The position numbers and the translations under genes are program-made. Positions 38,594-48,092 of a DNA stretch of 64,000 nucleotides are shown piece by piece. The notes beneath the pieces were generated by a model. The model was given only the letters and a program-made list of their open reading frames with translations. It did not search any database and had not been told where the DNA came from. Source of the DNA: Candidatus Ornithomonoglobus merdipullorum (lineage in GTDB: Bacteria; Bacillota; Clostridia; UBA1381); the NCBI GenBank assembly GCA_018714695.1, contig DVNB01000083.1, forward strand, positions 1 to 64,000. Reading direction: 5' to 3'. Within the stretch, counting starts at the first letter, position 1; each line of letters begins with the position of its first letter.

Positions 38594-39283
38594 TCATGCC
38601 GCGCCCTGCGCGCCGCGCTTCTTTATCCGCTTATAGATACAGTAAAACAGCGCGGAGCCGGCGGAAAGCGCCGCTGTCAGTATCACTGAGCAGAAGAATG
38701 CCGGAGAGGCCGGATCGGATATGCTTCCGCCGATGATCGTAGCAGCGATCACGCCGGGCGCCGCCCCAAGCATACTTGCGGCGATGTATTTGCCGTAAGG
38801 TATACCCGACGCGCCGAGATACATGCTTACGATGTCAAGCGGCAGTGAATTTACGATCCTAAGAAAGAATGCGATGAAGAAATCGTTGTCGTCCTGCCAT
38901 TTCATCACCGTTTCGAGCTTCGGATATTTTAAACGCAGCTCCGATACGAGTCCGTGCCCCGAAAAGCGTCCGAAAGCGTAGGAGACCGTAAGGCTCAGCG
39001 CCATTCCCATAAGGCTTACGGCTGCCGCGGTCACAGGATCAAAAATATATCCGCTTACCGCGCACAGCACAAGAATGGGAAATACAATGGAGATACTTTT
39101 TAGAGCAAACAGGAGCAGCAGCACGCCTGCCGCAAGCAGCGGGCTGCTCGGTGTATACGAAAGCAGAGCCTCAGCCGAAAACTCATTGCCGGAGAAATAA
39201 TAGACTGCTATAAGCGCGAGACATACCGCAAACGGGAGAAGTCTCAGAGCTGTCATAAGCTTCTTGTTCTTGAAAAAATTCAT
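38594..39283 (-). CDS. TVP38/TMEM64 (VTT) family membrane protein
   Basis: FGRFSG, FFIAFFLRIVNSLPLDIVSMYLGASGIPYGKY. Confidence 0.8.
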   Translation of the reverse strand: MNFFKNKKLMTALRLLPFAVCLALIAVYYFSGNEFSAEALLSYTPSSPLLAAGVLLLLFALKSISIVFPILVLCAVSGYIFDPVTAAAVSLMGMALSLTVSYAFGRFSGHGLVSELRLKYPKLETVMKWQDDNDFFIAFFLRIVNSLPLDIVSMYLGASGIPYGKYIAASMLGAAPGVIAATIIGGSISDPASPAFFCSVILTAALSAGSALFYCIYKRIKKRGAQGAA

Positions 39284-39518
39284 ATACAGATATTCACTTT
39301 CCTTATTAAAAATTTACGCCGGAGCGCCTTTTCGGGCAGAAAAGCCCCATGATCTCAATTATATCATACGTTAAGAAAAAATACAATATATTTTAAAAAT
39401 TCTTTACAATAATAAAAGCATAAGGCGTCTGAACTGAAGGGGGAAATAAAAAACGCCCTGTTCACAATATGAGAACAAGGCGCATACGGACACAGCCGTA
39501 TCATATTTTCATTATGTA

Positions 39519-40043
39519 TCAGCGCAGGAAACCCAAAGATCTTACGATCGGAGGTTCTTTTGCCTTTCCGCCGCAGACATAGAAAAAACAGATGATCTTT
39601 ACTACCCACAGGATCACCATGCAAATTACACAGGCTATAGGAACTATGAATGTTACGAGCAGTACACTTCCTATTATGGCTAATAGTATGTTCAGTACCG
39701 TGAATTTGAGTGCCTGACGGACATGGAATGCCGCATATGCGGAACGGTTACTGCCGAGCAGAGCGATTATTATCCCGATCGTCCCCGTGAGATAGCACAG
39801 CATTGCCAATACCTTATTGTCGGAAATATCCTTCGCATCAAATTCTGCCGTATGGTCATAAGGCGGCGTATACGCGTAACCTCCCATAGGCTGCTGATAC
39901 GGCGGCTGCTGACGGTACGACTGCTGTTGCTGCTGTTCCTGTTGATTTTGCTCCTGCTCCTGCTGCTCCAGCCGTGTGCCGCAAGCTGTGCAAAACAGCG
40001 AATCGTCCTGCATCTGTGCGCCGCAGTTAGGACATGTTTTCAT
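39519..40043 (-). CDS. Zinc-ribbon plus DUF4870-like membrane protein
   Basis: CPNCGAQMQDDSLFCTACG, Q-rich linker, YAAFHVRQALKFTVLNI. Confidence 0.75.
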   Translation of the reverse strand: MKTCPNCGAQMQDDSLFCTACGTRLEQQEQEQNQQEQQQQQSYRQQPPYQQPMGGYAYTPPYDHTAEFDAKDISDNKVLAMLCYLTGTIGIIIALLGSNRSAYAAFHVRQALKFTVLNILLAIIGSVLLVTFIVPIACVICMVILWVVKIICFFYVCGGKAKEPPIVRSLGFLR

Positions 40044-40234
40044 TTTATCCCCACCTTTCGTTTCTTACGGTGTCATAAAGACGCCTTTTTGTGTGTATTA
40101 TCCATGATAGGCCGTATATCACGGACACGATAATTATATCACGCATCCGCATGAGTGTCAACACATATTTGTCTGAGCACCATGTCTTTTGAATGAGTGA
40201 ATTTTTGAAGCGTCTGTGCAAGCTCGCGCTGCCT

Positions 40235-40302
40235 CGACCTCCCTCCAGATCCGCATTGCGGATTTGGGCAAGGGGGTCGAAACGCCTTAGCGTTTCGGGG
40301 GG
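40235..40302. repeat. Left copy of an inverted hairpin element
   Basis: CGACCTCCCTCC-[ATCCGC ATT GCGGAT]-TTGGGCAAGGGGGTCG-CGAAACGC CTTA GCGTTTCG-GGGG. Confidence 0.6.
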
Positions 40303-40399
40303 TTCAAGTGCCGTATTAAGCTGAAGCGGCATAGAGCACAATCACAACGCGGTTCAGCGTGCAGCTCACACTGTGCAGCATAGTGTAAGGCGGCGCTCG

Positions 40400-40499
40400 G
40401 ACCCCCTCAACACCTTCGGTGTTTGGCGTCGCTTCACTTTGCCGACCCCTTTGCCCGAATTTATTCGCGCGCAGCGCGATAAATTCGGAGGGGGTCAAG
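40400..40499. repeat. Right, inverted copy of the hairpin element with different palindromic core
   Basis: Reverse complement TTGACCCCCTCC-[GAATTTATCGCGC TGC GCGCGAATAAATTC]-GGGCAAAGGGGTCG...AAACACC GAA GGTGTT-GAGGGGGTCC. Confidence 0.6.
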
Positions 40500-40546
40500 G
40501 AGTATCACTGAGGCTCACATTGACTGTGAATAGTAACAAAATATTA

Positions 40547-40882
40547 TTATTTCGCTTCCTTCTTTTCTTTTTCTTCAAGCATTTCTGCATACTCAAGCAC
40601 TTTTTGTTTATTGGTATCGGAAAGTCCAACATATATACGAACGATTTCAAATACACTGTTGAGAGGGACAGATTGAACCGAATGATCATTAGGGCGTTCC
40701 AAGAGGTAATCTACGGTCACATTGAAATAATCCGCTATTTTAATTATAGATGAAATATCGGGTACGCTGACCCCTCGCTCATATGCACTGTATGTTTGAC
40801 GCTTTATGTTCAGCATCTCAGCCATATCATCCTGCGTTACGCCCTTTGCTGCTCTAAGTTTTTTTAATATTTCCGATAGCAT
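40547..40882 (-). CDS. XRE-family transcriptional regulator
   Basis: LRAAKGVTQDDMAEMLNIKRQTYSAYERGVSVPDISSIIKIADYFNVTVDYLL. Confidence 0.9.
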   Translation of the reverse strand: MLSEILKKLRAAKGVTQDDMAEMLNIKRQTYSAYERGVSVPDISSIIKIADYFNVTVDYLLERPNDHSVQSVPLNSVFEIVRIYVGLSDTNKQKVLEYAEMLEEKEKKEAK

Positions 40883-40949
40883 AAAATCCACCCCTTAAAG
40901 TTATACATTATTTACATTATAGCAAAAATAATTCATGTTTTCAATGATA

Positions 40950-41057
40950 GCAAACAATTATTGCGGAAGTTAAAACAAAGCAAATATTTTTTGCGAAAGC
41001 TATTGACACAGCAATGAGTATTTGCCACAATAAACCCAATAAGCAAATATTAATTGC
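40950..41057. promoter_or_regulatory. Three 15-bp operator-like sites around divergent promoter
   Basis: GCAAACAATTATTGC (40950), GCAAATATTTTTTGC (40980), GCAAATATTAATTGC (41043); TTGACA at 41003 and ACAATA near 41027 lie between sites 2 and 3. Confidence 0.7.
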
Positions 41058-41080
41058 CAAACATATAAGGAGGGCTTACA

Positions 41081-41371
41081 ATGAATTTTATAGAAGAACT
41101 ATATTACGGAAATATTGATCCTAACCGGAAGAAGTTTGATAAAAATACACAAATTGCAGAGGCTTTAAAGCTGTTTTGCGAGAACGAAAGCAGGCTGAAC
41201 GAAGTTTTGACAGGGGATGACCTGAGACTATTTCATGACATGGTCAATGCCGGTGATGAAATAACGGCTTGTACAGGTGTGGAAAATTTTAAGATAGGAT
41301 TTATACTTGGTGTTCGTATAATGATCGATTGCTTTAAGTCAGATGAAAATATGATATTTAAGGACATTTGA
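41081..41371 (+). CDS. Small DUF6809-like hypothetical protein
   Basis: 96 aa, divergent from XRE regulator, AAGGAGG RBS. Confidence 0.6.
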   Translation: MNFIEELYYGNIDPNRKKFDKNTQIAEALKLFCENESRLNEVLTGDDLRLFHDMVNAGDEITACTGVENFKIGFILGVRIMIDCFKSDENMIFKDI

Positions 41372-41450
41372 ATCAGAAACTAATTAAATAAAAAGTATTG
41401 AATTTTTTTTGTTTTTATTGTATTATATTTATATGAAAGGGGATGATCCT

Positions 41451-42260
41451 ATGGCTGCGGAATATTTGCGTGTATGGGATGATTTTTGCTGTGAGTATTC
41501 GATGAGAAGAAAGGGATGGTGCATGAACAAGATGCACTATCACCGCTCATACGAGCTTTTCATCATGACCTCAGGTGAGACCGAGCTCATGAACGAGGAT
41601 CACATTATCAGCATGAAAAAAGGCGATGTGGCTCTTTTCAGAAAAAATGTCCTGCACAAAAACAACGGCGGATCCGCTCACGGGCGTTATGCGGTGAATT
41701 TTTCGGATAACTTTCTCTCCGAGCATTTTATGCCTAATGTCATACCCGAGATGCTCCGCTGCTTTGACCGCGAGAAGATAAGCATATCGAAGGAGTATTT
41801 CGAGTATGCCGCCGCGCTTCTCAAGCGAATGAGAGAACCCGGAGGCGAATACGCGTATCTTGCGGCGCTGCTGACAGCGCTCGGGGATATAGCGGAACGA
41901 AGCGGCAACGCGGGAACGGGCGCGGTTAAGCGCGGCAATGTCGATCCCATACTTGAATACATCAATAAGTATTACGGCACGATCGAGAATATAGACGAGA
42001 TAGCCGATTTTGTGCATATGTCAAAGTCGTATCTTTGCCAGAAATTCAAGCGCGAGACCTCAATGACCGTTTCGGAATACTTAAACAGCGTACGTATAAA
42101 AAACGCCTGCGCCATGCTTGCCGACGGTTTCAGCGTCAGCGACACGGCTCTGCGCTGCGGCTACAGCACATCCTCATATTTCTGCAAGATGTTCAAGAGC
42201 ATAGTGAGCATGACACCGAGCGAATACAGGCGCTATGACGAGGACATGCGCAATATCTGA
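41451..42260 (+). CDS. AraC-family transcriptional regulator
   Basis: Cupin N-terminus, IADFVHMSKSYLCQKFKRETSMTVSEYLNSVRIKNACAML...GYSTSSYFCKMFK. Confidence 0.9.
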   Translation: MAAEYLRVWDDFCCEYSMRRKGWCMNKMHYHRSYELFIMTSGETELMNEDHIISMKKGDVALFRKNVLHKNNGGSAHGRYAVNFSDNFLSEHFMPNVIPEMLRCFDREKISISKEYFEYAAALLKRMREPGGEYAYLAALLTALGDIAERSGNAGTGAVKRGNVDPILEYINKYYGTIENIDEIADFVHMSKSYLCQKFKRETSMTVSEYLNSVRIKNACAMLADGFSVSDTALRCGYSTSSYFCKMFKSIVSMTPSEYRRYDEDMRNI

Positions 42261-42336
42261 CTTACGTATCATATTGCGGAAAGATATGTGATAAAACATA
42301 GAATATGAAAAAGAAAAAACGGAGGTAACGGTACGA

Positions 42337-43419
42337 ATGAAAAACGTAAAGGTATATAAGATATCCAATGGAGAGAATTCGACGCTTACAGGGATGAACG
42401 GCGGAGATATAGAGAGTCCCGACGGATCAATGATAGTTTATGCGGCAAAACCGGATCTTGACGATCCTCACACAGAGCTTTGGGTGTGCGACAGGGATCT
42501 TAAAGGGCACAGAAGGGTGTATACAGTGTCATGCATGAACCATAACGGTCCCTCCGCATCGTTTGTGGATAACGACACGATAGTGTTCAGAGATATGAAA
42601 GACGATATCCCGTCCTTTATACTTTACGATGTAGAACGGAACGAGGAAAAGTGCAGGATATACGGTAAGATGGGGCATCGTGTTTCGGGTGAGCTGTTTC
42701 CGTTCTCGGTCCGCGAGGGGCAGCTTGGGAAAAACGGCGCGTTTCCGAATATCGACAGGTGCGGCGTATATATGATAAACGTGAGGACAGGGGAGATCAC
42801 TTTTCTGATAAGCGATGATGAGATGAACGATATAGCTCTGAGCCGCGGATACGGCATAAAGCCGAACACATGTGATGTGAGCCATCTGCAGCTGAGCCCA
42901 GACTGCTCCGCCGTAATGATGCGCATGGGCATACCGGACTGCCCGACCTTCGGGGCGCTCGGCTGCATGGACCTGGCGACAAGGAAAACGCATCTGATAC
43001 CTGATAAGCCTGTGCATCAGCTCTGGTTCGACAATGACACGTATATGGCGACAAGACAGTTTGAGATCGACGGCAGGATCGATATGGCAACAAGCTACAT
43101 TGCGAGGTTTTCGAAGGACGGCGAGGAGCTTGAGGTCTTGGGCGGAATAGGGAATCATATAGACGGAAATGCCGACAGAACGCTTTTTGCGGGTGACCGC
43201 TGTTATCCCGGATACGCGACAAACGTGTACGTCTACGAGCGAGGGAACAAGACTCCCATTGCAGAAATAGAGATCGATGATCTGCCGGAGACAGTGTGGA
43301 AGAAGCAGGTACACCCAAACCCATCGTTTTCGGGCAACGGAAAAAGACTGTATTTCAACAGACCGGTTTCCAATGACAGGACAGAAGCGTCGTTTGTAAA
43401 GATAGATGAAGTGCATTAA
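42337..43419 (+). CDS. Beta-propeller protein, oligogalacturonate-lyase-like
   Basis: Repeated blade-like motifs and KKQVHPNPSFSGNGKRLYFNRPVS. Confidence 0.5.
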   Translation: MKNVKVYKISNGENSTLTGMNGGDIESPDGSMIVYAAKPDLDDPHTELWVCDRDLKGHRRVYTVSCMNHNGPSASFVDNDTIVFRDMKDDIPSFILYDVERNEEKCRIYGKMGHRVSGELFPFSVREGQLGKNGAFPNIDRCGVYMINVRTGEITFLISDDEMNDIALSRGYGIKPNTCDVSHLQLSPDCSAVMMRMGIPDCPTFGALGCMDLATRKTHLIPDKPVHQLWFDNDTYMATRQFEIDGRIDMATSYIARFSKDGEELEVLGGIGNHIDGNADRTLFAGDRCYPGYATNVYVYERGNKTPIAEIEIDDLPETVWKKQVHPNPSFSGNGKRLYFNRPVSNDRTEASFVKIDEVH

Positions 43420-43443
43420 ATGCGGAATTAAAATAGTTAAAGC

Positions 43444-44556
43444 ATGAAGAAAATAATAAATTTTGTAAAAACGGAAAGCGTGCTCACTATCTCGGTGCTG
43501 CTTGCGGCAGTGTCGTGCTTTGCCGTGCCGCCCGACTCGGAATATGCGGGGTATATAGATGTGAAGGTCATTTCGCTGCTGTTTTCGCTTATGGCGGTGA
43601 TGGCGGGCTTTCAGAGCATGTTTGTGTTCCGAAGGATCGGCAGAGCGCTGCTTTCAAAAACAAAAAATACAGTTGAGCTTGCGGCGGTGCTCGTCATGCT
43701 CTGTTTTTTCTCGAGCATGTTCGTGACGAACGATGTGGCGCTGATCACTTTTGTGCCGTTTGCGGCGGAGCTTTTCATGATGTGCGGCAAGAGGAAGCAG
43801 CTGCTTGTGACCGTGGTACTCCAGACAATAGCGGCGAATCTCGGCAGTATGCTGATACCTCCGGGCAACCCGCAGAATCTGTATCTCTACTCCGTTTCCG
43901 GGATGAGCATGGCGGAATTTGTATCGGTGATGCTGCCGTTTTCGGCGCTTTCGTTCGCGCTCCTCTGCATATCGCTCATTTTCGTAAAAAAAGAGCCGAC
44001 CGAGCTGCCGGAGCAGAAGGAGGTATATCCTGCTGTAAACCGTAAAAGGCTCATCATGTACATACTGCTTTTCGCTGTGTGTCTCTGCGCGGTATTAAAG
44101 CTTATACCGCACTATCTGTCGTTTGCGGCAGTGGCTGTGTGTCTTGCGCTGTTTGACAGACGGATATTTGCGCGCATCGATTACGGACTGCTTCTGACCT
44201 TTGCAGCACTCTTTGTACTTGTCGGGAATCTTGCGAGGATCCCGGCGGTATATGGGTTTGTCTCATCTCTTACGGAGTCTCATCCGTTTGCTGTATCCGT
44301 CGGCGCAAGTCAGGTCATAAGCAACGTACCCGCGGCGCTTCTGATAAGCGGATTCACGGAGAATTATACGGAGATACTGAAGGGCGTAAACATAGGAGGT
44401 CTCGGCACGCTCATCGCATCTATGGCAAGCCTTATATCCTATAAGCTTTACGTAAGAACGGAGGGCGCTGAAAAGGGGAGATATATGGCGGTTTTCACAC
44501 TGCTGAATGTGGTGTTTCTTGCGGCGCTGTGTGTGTTGAATATGATATTACACTAA
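43444..44556 (+). CDS. SLC13/ArsB-like anion permease
   Basis: Multi-TM; TNDVALITFVPFAAE, ANLGSMLIPPGNPQNL, VISNVPAALLISGF. Confidence 0.8.
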   Translation: MKKIINFVKTESVLTISVLLAAVSCFAVPPDSEYAGYIDVKVISLLFSLMAVMAGFQSMFVFRRIGRALLSKTKNTVELAAVLVMLCFFSSMFVTNDVALITFVPFAAELFMMCGKRKQLLVTVVLQTIAANLGSMLIPPGNPQNLYLYSVSGMSMAEFVSVMLPFSALSFALLCISLIFVKKEPTELPEQKEVYPAVNRKRLIMYILLFAVCLCAVLKLIPHYLSFAAVAVCLALFDRRIFARIDYGLLLTFAALFVLVGNLARIPAVYGFVSSLTESHPFAVSVGASQVISNVPAALLISGFTENYTEILKGVNIGGLGTLIASMASLISYKLYVRTEGAEKGRYMAVFTLLNVVFLAALCVLNMILH

Positions 44557-44762
44557 GTAATTGCAAAACGCGGCAGCGCTTTGTAATTACTTCCCTATAC
44601 TGGGGTGCTCGAGGGTAATACCCTCGAATTGGATCAATTTCTGACGACATGCGCGTCAGAAATTGGGGTTAAAAAAGTTTCAACGAACAGTTTTATCCTA
44701 TCGGATGGAACTTTTTTAACCTACCTATGCTTGATGGATTGCGAAACGAATGTTTCGCAATC
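44555..44762. repeat. Cluster of five successive hairpins
   Basis: Stems of 13 (one G-U), 8, 12, 13-15 and 11 bp at 44555-44592, 44609-44627, 44635-44665, 44667-44721, 44737-44762. Confidence 0.8.
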
Positions 44763-44798
44763 ACCTAATGATATTGTATTGATTTGGAGATGATATTA

Positions 44799-45413
44799 AT
44801 GGAGCTGTCAAGGCTTTATGCAATAACCGACAGAAAACTTATACAGTCCTCGCTCGGCGAGGACATAGCCGCCGCGGTAAAAGGCGGCGCGGGGCTGATA
44901 CAGCTGCGTGAAAAAAATGTGACAGAGGATGAATATATCGCTTATGCAAGGGAGGCGCTTGCGGTCTGCCGCAGTCTCGGCGCAAGACTGATAATAAACG
45001 ACAGTGTAGCCGTGTGCGCCGCTGCCGGCGCCGACGGCGTGCATCTTGGGCAGGGTGATACAGATCCGAAGGAGGCTCGGCGGATCCTTGGCGGCAATGC
45101 GATAATCGGCGTTACGGCGAAGACTGTAGAGCAGGCGCAGAGGGCAGAGACGGACGGCGCCGACTACCTCGGCAGCGGAGCCGTATTCGGAACATCGACA
45201 AAGGCGGACGCTGTGAAAATGGATATCGAAACGCTGAGAGAGATCGTATCATCTGTAAGCATACCGGTCTACGCTATAGGCGGGATAAATGCGGAAAACA
45301 TATCGCAGCTCAGGGGCAGCGGCATATATGGAGCGGCTGTCGTGTCGGGGATATTCAAGGGCGATATAGAAAAAAATGCGGCGCGGCTCAAGGAGGAGGT
45401 CGAGCTTCTGTGA
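44799..45413 (+). CDS. thiE: Thiamin phosphate synthase
   Basis: LIQLREKN, LIINDSVAVCAAAGADGVHLGQGD, ADYLGSGAVFGTSTKADA. Confidence 0.95.
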   Translation: MELSRLYAITDRKLIQSSLGEDIAAAVKGGAGLIQLREKNVTEDEYIAYAREALAVCRSLGARLIINDSVAVCAAAGADGVHLGQGDTDPKEARRILGGNAIIGVTAKTVEQAQRAETDGADYLGSGAVFGTSTKADAVKMDIETLREIVSSVSIPVYAIGGINAENISQLRGSGIYGAAVVSGIFKGDIEKNAARLKEEVELL

Positions 45414-46195
45414 AAACATTTTTGAGTATCGCAGGCTCCGATCCGAGCGGCGGCGCCGGCGTGCAGGCGGATATAAAGACGGCATCTGCGTTTGGACTTT
45501 ATGCCATGGGGGCTGTGACCGCGCTGACCATTCAGAATACCACCGGAGTGAAGGACATGATCCCCGCGGGCGCAGATGCGGTATACCGCCAGGCGGAGGC
45601 GGTGTTTGAGGACATATTCCCGGACTGCGTAAAGATAGGGATGTGCGCCGATGCTGATACGGTATCAGCCATAGCCGATCTGCTGAAGCGTTTCAGACCG
45701 CGTAATGTCGTGCTCGACACAATACTGCTCTCAACGAGCGGGCACGAGCTGTTGAGCCGTGAAGGCGCTGAGATAATGAAGGAACGGCTGTTTTCTATGG
45801 CTGACATAATAACGCCGAACGTTCCGGAGGCGGAGTATATAACAGGAGAGAAAATAGAAACGAGAGCCGACATGGAGCGTGCCGCGGCGGCGCTTTATGA
45901 AAAATACGGCTGCGGCGTGCTAATAAAAGGCGGACACCTGGGCGGCTGCGATGTGTTCTATGACGGTACCTTGTCGGTATTTGAGCATAAGCTGACGGAC
46001 AGCAAAAACACACACGGCACCGGCTGTGCGCTGTCATCTGCCGCAGCATGCCTATTGGCACTCGGGAAAACGAAAAGCGAGGCAGCTTTGGGAGCCGCGC
46101 GGTACGTGGTAGGGGCAATAGAAGCGGGGCTTGATCTCGGCAAAGGAAACGGCCCGCTCGATCTGTTTTACGGGAGGAGAAAACAATATGGATAG
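45410..46195 (+). CDS. thiD: HMP/HMP-P kinase
   Basis: IAGSDPSGGAGVQADIKTASAFG, KNTHGTGCALSSAAA. Confidence 0.95.
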   Translation: MKTFLSIAGSDPSGGAGVQADIKTASAFGLYAMGAVTALTIQNTTGVKDMIPAGADAVYRQAEAVFEDIFPDCVKIGMCADADTVSAIADLLKRFRPRNVVLDTILLSTSGHELLSREGAEIMKERLFSMADIITPNVPEAEYITGEKIETRADMERAAAALYEKYGCGVLIKGGHLGGCDVFYDGTLSVFEHKLTDSKNTHGTGCALSSAAACLLALGKTKSEAALGAARYVVGAIEAGLDLGKGNGPLDLFYGRRKQYG

Positions 46196-46844
46196 ATACA
46201 AAAAGATCGCCGTACCTATAATGCTCGCCGCATTGGCGGCGGCGCTGATATTTGGCGGCTGGAGACATTTTAGGCAGGGTATCTACATTGCAGACAGGTT
46301 TTTCTATAGAATAGATGAAAATCTGTACAGAAGCAATGAGGATAATAGGATAAGCCGCAGTGAGGCGGACGGTGTTATACGCTTTGACTGTGTTTTTGAA
46401 GGCGAGAATTCAAGCGCTCTGCTTGAGCGGAGCGGGGATAATATAACACTTACATATGATGACGGTACGGCTGTAAGCGGCGTCTGGAAGAATGACAGAC
46501 TCTTGGATGGAGAAGGGATACCGGCAGCATATTCGGAGGGAATATCTGTTACATTCAATGATGAACGGATGTCTATAGGAAAGGGAGCGCTCAGTGATGC
46601 TCTATGCCGGATAGAATTCGGTGACACGGAGGTAAGGGGATATTGGGGCTTGCCTGTCATAGGCGTACTTATATATGCACTCGGCGTGTTTGGATTCCTT
46701 TTCCCTGATAAGACGCACTTTTTCTTGCGCGGATGGGCGTACCGGGTTCCCGAGCTTTCCGAAGAAGGGGCAGCCGCGCAGCGGATAGGAGGCATTGTGC
46801 TTATGATCTTGGGAGTGCTTGCAATAACGATGCCGTTTTTGTGA
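46188..46844 (+). CDS. Hypothetical membrane-associated protein
   Basis: N- and C-terminal hydrophobic segments; start overlaps thiD end. Confidence 0.5.
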   Translation: MDRYKKIAVPIMLAALAAALIFGGWRHFRQGIYIADRFFYRIDENLYRSNEDNRISRSEADGVIRFDCVFEGENSSALLERSGDNITLTYDDGTAVSGVWKNDRLLDGEGIPAAYSEGISVTFNDERMSIGKGALSDALCRIEFGDTEVRGYWGLPVIGVLIYALGVFGFLFPDKTHFFLRGWAYRVPELSEEGAAAQRIGGIVLMILGVLAITMPFL

Positions 46845-46867
46845 AGATTTTAAAGGAGTGGCAGCAT

Positions 46868-47380
46868 ATGAAAAAATATATTGGCTATATACCTGCAGTT
46901 ATTTTAACTGCGGCGTATATGATCTTCAGCCGGGGCACAGTCATGCCAGTTATTATCGTGGGACTTCTGCTGATCTGGGCCTCGGCATTTTTATTACATA
47001 AGGGATTCTTTTGGGGCGGTGCTTTCGGAACGCTTTCTGCGGTTGGGCTGATCTGTACGGGAATAAAATACACCGCTGCGGCTGAGCTGCTGATAGGGAT
47101 CGCTTTGGCCGTATTTTACGTAATATGCGGTATTTTTCTACGAAAGAAAGGGGATCCCGTAAAAACACCAAATTCCGAAGCCCTGAAAATGCTGGTCAGG
47201 GTAGTACTTACAATAGCGGTTATACCGATAAGTATGTATGCAGCCATTGTATCTGCAATGTTTTTGATGTGGAATCAAATAAATCATGTATTGGCATACA
47301 TCGGGATGATAGCGCTCCCGTCATTGGCTTTGGTATTATCGAACAGGTCTCTGATTACAAAAACAAATCAAACTCCATAG
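46868..47380 (+). CDS. Hypothetical multi-TM protein with abnormal C-terminus
   Basis: Several hydrophobic segments; last ~13 codons run out of frame through a PstS-like fragment. Confidence 0.5.
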   Translation: MKKYIGYIPAVILTAAYMIFSRGTVMPVIIVGLLLIWASAFLLHKGFFWGGAFGTLSAVGLICTGIKYTAAAELLIGIALAVFYVICGIFLRKKGDPVKTPNSEALKMLVRVVLTIAVIPISMYAAIVSAMFLMWNQINHVLAYIGMIALPSLALVLSNRSLITKTNQTP

Positions 47381-47628
47381 GATTCTCATTCAGATTCTAT
47401 GTTGAAGGCATAATAAAGAACCCTGATATCAAAATGATCGCGGTAGACGGAGCTGAACCGACGGCTGAAAATATAAGAAACGGAAGCTATCCGATCGTAA
47501 CACCTATATATGCCGTAACATATGCAGAAAACACAAACGAAAACACAGACAGGCTGCTTGAATGGATATTGTCCGAGGAGGGACAGTATATCATAGAAAA
47601 AACGGGATATGTCGGGATTCGGAGATAG
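47339..47628 (+). pseudogene. C-terminal fragment of PstS-like phosphate-binding protein
   Basis: IEQVSDYKNKSNSIGFSFRFYVEGIIKNPDIKMIAVDGAEPTAENIRNGSYPIVTPIYAVTYAENTNENTDRLLEWILSEEGQYIIEKTGYVGI. Confidence 0.75.
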
Positions 47629-47753
47629 GCGATAATATGGTGAAAGATGAAGATAAGTATAGATTGACATGATATTTTTCGTTGCAATCTTAGGATAATT
47701 ATGTTATAATTGTCTTAGATAATAAGATACTGTATGCTAAAGGATGTGAGATG

Positions 47754-48092
47754 ATGTGCGATAAATTATTGTTAAATGAGCTTATTTCAAAACTGACGGC
47801 ATATGCAAAAGAGCTTTTTGGCGACAAGCTTAGGCATGTTATTCTGTACGGTTCCTATGCCAGAGGTGACTATGATGAAGAATCTGATATTGACGTAATG
47901 ATAATGGCGGATCTGTCGCCGGAAGAATTGAGTCGCTACAGATGGGAGCTCAGTTGTTTCTGTGCAGATTTAAATGTAGAAAACGGAGTTTTTATAACTA
48001 CAAAGCTGCAAAGTTCAGAAACCTTTGAACGCTGGAAGACCGTTTTGCCATTCTATAAAAATGTTTTGAAAGATGGGATAATATATGCGTGA
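47754..48092 (+). CDS. MNT-type nucleotidyltransferase (MntA-like antitoxin)
   Basis: ILYGSYARGDYDEESDIDVMI. Confidence 0.85.
   Translation: MCDKLLLNELISKLTAYAKELFGDKLRHVILYGSYARGDYDEESDIDVMIMADLSPEELSRYRWELSCFCADLNVENGVFITTKLQSSETFERWKTVLPFYKNVLKDGIIYA

Noticed and set aside
42529-43416. 295-aa minus-strand ORF
   Set aside because: Antisense shadow of the beta-propeller gene on the plus strand.
44596-44640. CTGGGGTGC upstream of thiE as start of a TPP riboswitch
   Set aside because: Only the GGGGTGC string matches; no CTGAGA box and no GAACCTGATC-type box follow, and the sequence is explained by separate hairpins.
44605-44793. 62-aa ORF upstream of thiE
   Set aside because: It runs through the hairpin cluster, has no RBS and its sequence is determined by the inverted repeats.
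47125-47628. Intact 167-aa gene
   Set aside because: Only the C-terminal part resembles a PstS protein; the N-terminal part is the wrong frame of the preceding membrane-protein gene.
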